Below are positions 6,601 through 10,383 of a stretch of DNA of 16,947 bases, piece after piece. The notes under the pieces were generated by a model. That model had not been told where the DNA came from. It worked only from the letters and a program-made list of their open reading frames with translations, and ran no database searches. Positions within the stretch are counted from its first letter, which is position 1; each line of letters opens with the position of its first letter. A program made the position numbers and the translations under genes. The DNA is from DASVCZ01 sp036381335 (GTDB lineage Bacteria; Patescibacteriota; Microgenomatia; UBA1400; PJMF01): positions 1 to 16,947 of the forward strand of contig DASVCZ010000032.1 in NCBI GenBank assembly GCA_036381335.1. The letters are read 5' to 3'.

Positions 6601-7604
6601 GCAGTCGCCACGGCCGCCTCGGTGGTTTTCTCCAGGCTTAATTCCTGAAGAAGTGCCTTCACTAGTTCTTCAAGCTGGGCCAAGTGATCATTGTCGGAGG
6701 CGCCATATTTTTGCTCGATGTCGTTAAAGAAAAGTTCAGCGGCATTCCCCTCAAAATTTCTAAAGGCTACAACCTGGTCCAAGGTTTCTGTCTTTAGCTC
6801 ATCAAAGGGGGTCTTTTTATCGCGCGCATACTCTTTAAGGTTGTCAATGAAGGCGTTTAAAATGCGACGGACGGCTGGAATATTAAAGTGATAGGCAGTG
6901 GCAGCTATTGTGACATCTACTGATGTCGCTTGCAGATCGGCCGCTTTAAAGGCATCCACCAATGGTTCCACCCATAGTGGCCAGTACTCCAGGGGATTGC
7001 CAGCAAACTGACCGATAATTTCATAGGGATTATTAAATTCCAAGGAAGTGGCGGTCTCAGGATCAAGGAGAATTCCCAAGATAGAATACAGCTCATCGAC
7101 TTTGGTTTTAAGCAGCGACAGATTCTCTAAAAGATATTGTTCGGTGTATGTTTTTTGGTCGCGGTTAAGATAAATATAGTCATATAAGTGGAACTCGCTG
7201 ATTTTGGGTTTGCCGTGAGCGTTTTTACTGATATAGGCAGTGACTACTTGTTGAATGTAATCCAAAAAGAAAACCAAGTCGGTGGGGTAAAGGTTGACCC
7301 GCTCATCGCCTGCTAACTGCTGGGTTTGATCGGGTCGGTGTTCGAGTTTTAGTTGGAGATTAGGATTCCCGCTCAAGCGATACTCGCTGTTGTTTAAGCG
7401 ATAATGAGCTTGAGTCCAGGTTCCGGTGGAAAAGTTTTGAGCAATTGGCGCCAGAAAGTCGTGAAGATATTGCAGTTCATTGATCGGCTGTTCTCGATCA
7501 TGTGGTTGAATTTGTTTTATGGCCGCGCCAATAGTCGGTGGAGCCGTAGTGGCAGCGGTTGGAAGTGAGTGAGTGGGAGTAATAGTATCACTGGGATCAA
7601 ACAT
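3621..7604 (-). CDS. Giant T4SS-associated membrane protein with DUF11-like region and C-terminal HExxH metallopeptidase domain
   Basis: A 1327-aa protein. Residues 1 to about 830 are mostly charged, Gln/Leu-rich helix, with an acidic insert near 335-352 and a Pro/Ala/Gln/Glu-rich linker near 485-516. Hydrophobic Ala-rich segments follow at about 838-858, 864-886 (ALVVAAIAWLISKILPYI) and 968-993. Residues about 1004-1145 form a beta-rich stretch (YVQIEKEA, DVTYRITIQAKPG, NTFTLIFDVIEGD, GQTATAT) like the DUF11-type domains in related CPR secretion-locus proteins. The C-terminal part, about 1146-1327, contains H1247-E-L-G-H1251, then EKFAEGF (E1285 and E1289), the arrangement of a gluzincin zinc protease with a downstream Glu as third ligand. 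Five or more cysteines in this part could form disulphides, as expected outside the cell. Three hydrophobic segments would put the protease domain on the outer face if the N-terminus is inside; topology is unproven. The ATG at 7604 has no good Shine-Dalgarno. A cargo, a cell-surface protease and a toxin-like effector are all possible roles. Confidence 0.75.
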   Translation of the reverse strand: MFDPSDTITPTHSLPTAATTAPPTIGAAIKQIQPHDREQPINELQYLHDFLAPIAQNFSTGTWTQAHYRLNNSEYRLSGNPNLQLKLEHRPDQTQQLAGDERVNLYPTDLVFFLDYIQQVVTAYISKNAHGKPKISEFHLYDYIYLNRDQKTYTEQYLLENLSLLKTKVDELYSILGILLDPETATSLEFNNPYEIIGQFAGNPLEYWPLWVEPLVDAFKAADLQATSVDVTIAATAYHFNIPAVRRILNAFIDNLKEYARDKKTPFDELKTETLDQVVAFRNFEGNAAELFFNDIEQKYGASDNDHLAQLEELVKALLQELSLEKTTEAAVATAEEGDESEGGETDTQEARALTLEEARNSLIQAALQQLITDIEFDAALTTLPEVDAAAVRNQLAQSLIDHYNFPTTADIEQTLKNFTFTDTATNSVQPLIDPETQQIELDKLTAHQETLFTQSFKAFFDQVPPGQAERAAFTSTLINQILEDLKAAPVAEEPEEQAAEEPAVEQTAPAAQPAQPLVDQAVVPTTELLTELRRRAQRDLDLDDWARGLPPDERLQLLDDERWRLTNALKDYFLSQQEIDLNNLPQYQGLLNDQIYFMVGQYLQQLSPEEQLQLLNHSRLLSHIRRIAESRDFQFTLHLFFEQAIYDQLNDKDEQRLVGNNLRRRSRSFLVLYGDKAGQVLDSMDQPGNEEAITSTLFGYQFAQQLRKEDRERQFIELAKQYLKHHKYQIESQGLAELSQLVVPLMPLEDGDLSQFSDPDFLNAHLRYISATNVDDEYFKGEEAFQRSQQLHQQLPEAAYKANAFQKPRGLLNRALNALSNRKNPVEKTIQDLRDLSSLGAGLATGNAFQAAMAAAALAWRNKKFAAMMAALAALVVAAIAWLISKILPYIKAALEALRLLSALQAGWSNLVGGISNAGSSLFGSFTSALTGSSEKTGVLKSTLGVKAGTTAANTGLGAAFNQVGIAAPTGAVALGVGMTLMSNAFLQSAFLMPEDFSYADTTSKYVQIEKEAFIPDPLNDGVQDVTYRITIQAKPGYKIRVTGVEDRIRIRYNDDPALRSNDGPSDPPPSNKDQAIATIIGQEIGEEPAPPIEYLVPYTQGDYNHASITNTFTLIFDVIEGDELSTGQTATATKRICFGDCPGFDCLEFGEAGFSFGPYGYDGTISLPWTPEYQNKVEEALELNLVDYTQVVDALCANGPITVYRLEASSTDAWGWAPDGTGGLFALYDIALQSQVVTLEYTVVHELGHIYDYRTGTVYRDRLSNERGSSGCYSYPLSCSLPEKFAEGFVMSIKKTMTLDGISHNFPEDYPADYQWYIDNILGEP

Positions 7605-7608
7605 GGCA

Positions 7609-7636
7609 GCTAGCCCGCCATTTTAGCGGGGCTAGC
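7609..7636 (-). promoter_or_regulatory. Hairpin in the leader of the giant metallopeptidase gene
   Basis: GCTAGCC (7636-7630) pairs with GGCTAGC (7615-7609), and after a one-base bulge CGC (7628-7626) pairs with GCG (7618-7616), with loop TAAAATG. The hairpin ends 4 bases before the ATG at 7604 and would cover the usual ribosome-binding region. No T-run follows on the minus strand. It may hinder translation, protect the 5' end, or be a processing site between the two genes. Confidence 0.5.
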
Positions 7637-7638
7637 TT

Positions 7639-7646
7639 ATTATACA
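7639..7646 (-). promoter_or_regulatory. Possible -10 before the giant metallopeptidase gene
   Basis: A perfect TATAAT (7644-7639) lies 34 bases before the ATG at 7604, in the 69-base gap after the 236-aa gene. No good -35 is found at 16-18 bases; a TTGACC lies too far away, at 27 bases. If used, transcription would begin inside the 5' arm of the hairpin at 7609-7636, so either this is a weak promoter or the hairpin belongs to read-through RNA. Confidence 0.35.
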
Positions 7647-7673
7647 GGGAAACCAGATAACCACACCACCTGG

Positions 7674-8384
7674 TCAAGCCGCCATAGGAACTGCTCGGAA
7701 AGGATCAAGCTCCGATAACTCCGTTTGAGTATTGGCTGTAGAAGCATAAATACTGCCTTTACTACCCAAAATGGCGATGCTGCCTGTAATTCTTCTTTGC
7801 AGTGACTTTAGTCGTTCGACGTCTTGCTCTTGAGACTTTTCTTTACTACGGAATTGATCGCGGCCTTTACTTTTCCAGGTTTTTACAGGCACATTACCTT
7901 CTGTTTTTACTTCGGATAACTGCTGGCGAGCTTTTTGAGTTTGACGTAGCTCAGTTTCTTTTTGGCGACGCTGATCTTCTAAAGCTACTAATAAAGTTGC
8001 CATTAGTCGATAAGTTTCTAGCCAAATATTTCTCGTTTCTAGGGCTGTTTCTTTAGCTGCTCGTTGGGCAGATAATTCATTTCGCCCTAATTCAGTTGCG
8101 GGTTGAACGGCTTCTAAAATGACAGGCGTTCCAAAAAATTGGCGCAACTCTTTAGCTGACGTCGCCTCCAGCAAGGCTTCGTCTGCTACTAAAGAAATTG
8201 CCAAAAGTGATTCGAGCTGGCTTTTTACAGTCTGCCCCATTTCTCCTAATTCTTCTTCAGCTAACTGTGGCACCCAGCCAGCCAGAGTCAGGGCAAATTG
8301 CCCAAACTCAGCCGGAGTTTTAAGCTGATCAAGGCCATAAAAAGCCTCATACATGTCACGGGAACGGGTAGTGATTTCTACCAT
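7674..8384 (-). CDS. Unrecognised 236-aa helical protein under the cobalamin riboswitch
   Basis: I do not recognise this protein. It is soluble in appearance: no signal peptide and no transmembrane segment. Residues about 20-110 are helical with mixed hydrophobic and acidic faces (AEFGQFALTLAGWVPQLAEEELGEMG). Residues about 105-200 are strongly charged, Lys/Arg/Glu/Gln-rich and probably coiled coil (EDQRRQKETELRQTQKARQQL). The C-terminus turns Thr/Ser-rich (SKGSIYASTANTQTELSEL). The ATG is set by a good Shine-Dalgarno (AAAGGA, 6 bases before the start). Its leader holds the cobalamin riboswitch and terminator, so it is the first gene controlled by that switch. Nothing in its sequence suggests a corrinoid enzyme or transporter. 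It ends 69 bases before the giant metallopeptidase gene in the same direction, which makes a role in the same secretion system the best guess. Confidence 0.75.
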   Translation of the reverse strand: MVEITTRSRDMYEAFYGLDQLKTPAEFGQFALTLAGWVPQLAEEELGEMGQTVKSQLESLLAISLVADEALLEATSAKELRQFFGTPVILEAVQPATELGRNELSAQRAAKETALETRNIWLETYRLMATLLVALEDQRRQKETELRQTQKARQQLSEVKTEGNVPVKTWKSKGRDQFRSKEKSQEQDVERLKSLQRRITGSIAILGSKGSIYASTANTQTELSELDPFRAVPMAA

Positions 8385-8397
8385 CGTTATCCTTTCT

Positions 8398-8415
8398 GTC
8401 CCGAGGTGACGGGAC
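8398..8415 (-). promoter_or_regulatory. Short hairpin between riboswitch terminator and Shine-Dalgarno
   Basis: GTCCCG-TCACCT-CGGGAC forms a perfect 6-bp stem with a 6-base loop, ending a few bases before the AAAGGA Shine-Dalgarno of the 236-aa gene. It lies downstream of the terminator T-run, so it is present only in read-through transcripts, where it could stabilise the mRNA or tune translation. Confidence 0.45.
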
Positions 8416-8425
8416 GTTCAGGAAC

Positions 8426-8450
8426 AAAAAAGCTCCTGATATACAGGAGC
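8426..8450 (-). terminator. Intrinsic terminator of the cobalamin riboswitch
   Basis: A perfect 7-bp stem GCTCCTG/CAGGAGC (8450-8444 with 8438-8432) with loop TATAT is followed at once by TTTTTT (8431-8426). It stands between a promoter with an aptamer and the next gene start, where a terminator makes sense only as conditional attenuation. The 5' arm overlaps the antiterminator strand CCGATGCTC (8455-8447), so the two structures exclude each other. Confidence 0.9.
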
Positions 8451-8481
8451 ATCGGGGACAAGAAAAAAGGGTCCGATGCTC
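8447..8481 (-). promoter_or_regulatory. Antiterminator of the cobalamin riboswitch
   Basis: GAGCATCGG (8481-8473) is perfectly complementary to CCGATGCTC (8455-8447). This 9-bp pairing uses the first four bases of the terminator stem and would prevent termination. The GAGCATCGG strand lies just downstream of the aptamer closing helix, where the P13/L13 hairpin of cobalamin riboswitches sits. A folded, ligand-bound aptamer would plausibly hold it and favour the terminator, making an OFF switch (inference). Confidence 0.75.
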
Positions 8482-8492
8482 GTCGATTAGTA

Positions 8493-8563
8493 CCCTACTT
8501 GAAGACCGGACTTTAACCGTTGCGGCACAGTGTGGGAATCTCACCCACTTCCACAAGTAGTAA
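8493..8563 (-). promoter_or_regulatory. Cobalamin riboswitch aptamer (compact, class II-like)
   Basis: On the minus strand the closing helix CTACTTG (8560-8554) pairs with CAAGTAG (8501-8495). Inside are TGGAA, matching the conserved GGGAA segment, then the stem-loop GTGGG-TGAGATT-CCCAC, which contains the GGTGnnAnTCC element. Next comes CTGTGCCGCAACGGTTA (8530-8514), aligning with the family core CTGnCCCGCnACnGTnA, and then AGTCCGG, matching the AGTCnGG/AGTCCGAA 3' element. Only two bases separate the core from that 3' element, so the large peripheral extension of adenosylcobalamin-type (class I) riboswitches is missing; the length and order match the compact class II type, known from environmental sequences and associated with methyl- or hydroxocobalamin. 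A promoter directly upstream and a terminator directly downstream complete the unit. The family call is secure from conserved bases; ligand preference is inferred. Confidence 0.88.
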
Positions 8564-8567
8564 CATT

Positions 8568-8596
8568 TTTATAAAGTAAAAAGGAGCTCGGTGCAA
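8568..8596 (-). promoter_or_regulatory. Promoter of the cobalamin riboswitch transcript
   Basis: TTGCAC (8596-8591), a 17-base spacer, then TATAAA (8573-8568) form a good housekeeping-type promoter. A start about 7 bases further on, near 8561, would begin the RNA right at the aptamer closing helix. The -35 lies in one of two tandem GGTGCAA heptamers (read on the plus strand). Confidence 0.8.
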
Positions 8597-8612
8597 GGTG
8601 CAAGCAAGGTGT
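8590..8612. repeat. Tandem GGTGCAA repeats between divergent promoters
   Basis: On the plus strand two perfect back-to-back GGTGCAA heptamers (8590-8596, 8597-8603) are followed by GCAAGGTGT, a partial third copy. They overlap the minus-strand -35 and lie about 10 bases from the plus-strand -35 at 8618-8623. They may be a regulator site or a small slippage-prone repeat that duplicates the -35 sequence. Confidence 0.5.
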
Positions 8613-8617
8613 AACAG

Positions 8618-8646
8618 TTGCCTTGAGCAGCGCTTTGCGCTAGAGT
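8618..8646 (+). promoter_or_regulatory. Promoter of the plus-strand gene at 8654
   Basis: TTGCCT (8618-8623), a 17-base spacer and TAGAGT (8641-8646), which ends 7 bases before the ATG at 8654. The spacing predicts a leaderless mRNA. The spacer holds the palindrome AGCGC-TTT-GCGCT (8629-8641), a possible operator. The promoter diverges from the riboswitch promoter. Confidence 0.6.
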
Positions 8647-8653
8647 GAGAGTA

Positions 8654-9835
8654 ATGCAAGAACAAACCCAGCCAGCTCAAGCAACAGAAAACAATGCGCT
8701 ACCTGGTATTCCTGAAGCCCCTGCGCCTGTCTCTCCGGCTACAGCTCCAGAAGCACCAGCAGCTCTTCCTCAAACTCAGCCAGAACAACAAAAAAATCTG
8801 CCTGGAATTTCTCCTCAAGACCAACTCAGTGAAGCGGTGAAGCGGGATTGGACTATTCCGAAAGACAAAGAAGGCAACCCAGTTAAAGAGGGTGAAAAAG
8901 GAGAAATCAAAGGTATTCCCACCACTGCTGAAGAATGGAAAAGACAACACCTAGGCAGCGCCGTCGAAGACAGGGTGCTTGAGAACACTTTTAAGGATAT
9001 GGATGAGGCCCAAATGCAAGAGGTGTTGGCCAATCCCGACAAATTAGCACAATTTACGCAAGATTTTAAAGACGCGGTAGACGTGAGCGTAGACAGGGTT
9101 AAGCATTTGCCCACCGATCAAGCTCTTCGGATTCTCACTGGCACCGAGGTCACAGATGACATGACTGAAGAGCAGAAAGCTACCAATAACCTTACGCATG
9201 AGCAGCACAAAGGCAAGTTAGCGACCGCCATCGCCAGCTTCTTAGAGCTTTCCATCAAAGAAGCGCAAGATATGATTCAATCGAGCCGTGTGGATGAACT
9301 AATTGATGCTCTCTTTAGTCCCTCAGGAGGCCGGTTTGGTGCCAGCAGAGGTGGGACTAAATATGAAGTAGCTCAAGGTAAAGAAGAGATAGGACTGTCT
9401 GAGTTTAAGGATAAACTCCATAAGCCCAAGGTTTTTGCTGAAAGTTTACTGCGGGCATATGACGCCAGCGAGTCACCTCTTAAAAACGCATTGGGCTTAG
9501 ATGACGTTACTCGCCAAGCACTAAAGAAAGCCGCAGAATCAGACGAGCAAGCGGCTCGGTATTTACCTCAGGTGCTAAATCAAGTAACTAAAGGTGTGTT
9601 TGAAGGAGAAACTAGTGCTAAACAAAAAGCTTGGGATGCGTTAAGCGTTCAACTGGGTAAAAAATTGTATCCTGAAAATGCGAACAAAGTTTTGGGAGAA
9701 AAGGTGGCAGACTTCTTATTTGAAATCCATCGTCAGGGAAACAAGCCAGATAAGTGGAATCAATATCTCGGGGTAGAGGCTCAGGCTTCTAGCACTCCTG
9801 CACAGGCGCAAGAGCCAGCCCAAGCCGCCGCTTAG
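8654..9835 (+). CDS. Unrecognised 393-aa soluble protein with Pro/Ala/Gln-rich ends
   Basis: I do not recognise this protein. It starts MQEQTQPAQATENN and opens with about 50 residues rich in Pro, Ala, Gln and Glu, including two LPGI motifs (NALPGIPEA and KNLPGISPQ). A mostly helical acidic body follows, containing segments such as EEWKRQHLGSAVEDRVLENTF, KGKLATAIASFLELSIKEAQDMI and a short Gly/Arg patch (SPSGGRFGASRGG) near residues 222-234. The end is again Ala/Gln/Pro-rich. No transmembrane segment or signal peptide is visible. A GTG three codons upstream (8645) would overlap the -10, so the ATG at 8654 is used. The stop overlaps the stop of the convergent 124-aa gene. Long disordered ends are shared with several proteins of this locus, so it may be a cytoplasmic partner or substrate of the secretion system, but that is a guess from position. 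Confidence 0.78.
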   Translation: MQEQTQPAQATENNALPGIPEAPAPVSPATAPEAPAALPQTQPEQQKNLPGISPQDQLSEAVKRDWTIPKDKEGNPVKEGEKGEIKGIPTTAEEWKRQHLGSAVEDRVLENTFKDMDEAQMQEVLANPDKLAQFTQDFKDAVDVSVDRVKHLPTDQALRILTGTEVTDDMTEEQKATNNLTHEQHKGKLATAIASFLELSIKEAQDMIQSSRVDELIDALFSPSGGRFGASRGGTKYEVAQGKEEIGLSEFKDKLHKPKVFAESLLRAYDASESPLKNALGLDDVTRQALKKAAESDEQAARYLPQVLNQVTKGVFEGETSAKQKAWDALSVQLGKKLYPENANKVLGEKVADFLFEIHRQGNKPDKWNQYLGVEAQASSTPAQAQEPAQAAA

Positions 9836-10206
9836 TGGCCTTCGTTGTTACCAGCTACCGCTCTTCGTACAGCGTTAAAGATCCTTCGGGTATGATGCGC
9901 TCCAATTTGAGCTTTTCGTTCTGCTCGGTGTCCAAAAAAGTAGGAGGCAATGCCCAAAAACATGACAGACATGGCTGTGTCAGATATTCCTACTTGTCTC
10001 AGTTGCTCAATCATAAATCCGGCTGACACTGGTAGCTGGTGAGTGGCGTCTACCACTGTCGTCAAGTTTTCTGAGTCTTCTAAGCCCATCATTCCTAAAA
10101 GCCCAAAAGCAAACCCGGCTACCATCGATGAGGAAAACCATAGGTTCTCTAGGGTGGTGGGTGAAATTTCCTGTTGTTCTGGTTCTTGGTCGGGGACTTG
10201 TTGCAC
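9832..10206 (-). CDS. Small membrane protein with two transmembrane helices
   Basis: A 124-aa protein starting at GTG (MQQVPDQEPEQQ) with an acidic, Gln-rich N-terminus. Hydrophobic helices lie at about residues 24-43 (FSSSMVAGFAFGLLGMMGL) and 75-93 (DTAMSVMFLGIASYFFG), and the tail is basic (HRAERKAQIGAHHTRR, VRRAVAG). By the positive-inside rule the tail is cytoplasmic; an even number of helices would put both ends there. The start is supported by an extended -10 TGATATACT ending 9 bases before GTG and by the lack of a Shine-Dalgarno, again leaderless-like. The stop overlaps the end of the convergent gene at 9833-9835. Family unknown. Size and two-helix form recall small accessory membrane components, and it is read in the same direction as the secretion genes. 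Confidence 0.7.
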   Translation of the reverse strand: MQQVPDQEPEQQEISPTTLENLWFSSSMVAGFAFGLLGMMGLEDSENLTTVVDATHQLPVSAGFMIEQLRQVGISDTAMSVMFLGIASYFFGHRAERKAQIGAHHTRRIFNAVRRAVAGNNEGH

Positions 10207-10215
10207 AGTGAAGTG

Positions 10216-10224
10216 AGTATATCA
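10216..10224 (-). promoter_or_regulatory. Extended -10 promoter of the 124-aa membrane protein
   Basis: TGATATACT (TG-n-TATACT) lies 9 bases before the GTG at 10206. No usual -35 is present; its place is occupied by the inverted repeat at 10230-10244. Confidence 0.5.
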
Positions 10225-10229
10225 TAGTG

Positions 10230-10244
10230 AGTCAGCTTCTGACT
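10230..10244. promoter_or_regulatory. Possible operator AGTCAG-CTT-CTGACT
   Basis: A perfect 6-base inverted repeat with a 3-base spacer just upstream of the extended -10 for the minus-strand gene at 10206, where a -35 would be expected. That position suits an activator or repressor site. It lies in a 177-base divergent region shared with the gene at 10384. Confidence 0.4.
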
Positions 10245-10324
10245 TTCCCAGTAGCCTAGCAGCCACTTTTTGCGCTACACTAATAGTACGCTTTCCTGCC
10301 AGGCTAGTCTTATGGTTGGTAGTC

Positions 10325-10333
10325 TGGTAGAAT
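10325..10333 (+). promoter_or_regulatory. Extended -10 promoter for the 10384 gene
   Basis: TGGTAGAAT (TG-n-TAGAAT) lies 50 bases before the ATG at 10384. No clear -35 at 16-18 bases. A transcript from here would have a leader of about 43 bases containing the AGGAG Shine-Dalgarno at 10373-10377. Confidence 0.45.
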
Positions 10334-10383
10334 AAAGTTCTAATCAAAGAACAATCTTACAACTAAAATCATAGGAGACGTGT

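Noticed and set aside
8479..8494. Similarity of the minus-strand GGTACTAATCGACGAG to the 3' end of bacterial 23S rRNA
   Set aside because: The flanking sequence does not match 23S rRNA, and the stretch sits in the expected P13 region of a complete riboswitch. The likeness is probably chance.
8356..8556. Minus-strand 66-codon frame across the riboswitch
   Set aside because: It reads straight through the aptamer and terminator and overlaps the 236-aa gene in another frame. The RNA explains the sequence.
8645..8653. GTG start three codons upstream of the 8654 gene
   Set aside because: It overlaps the -10 hexamer of a well-formed promoter, so it would lie at or before the transcript start.
10252..10305. 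Imperfect inverted repeat TAGCCTAGCAG / CTGCCAGGCTA
   Set aside because: One mismatch and a loop of over 30 bases with no T-run; too weak to call as an element.
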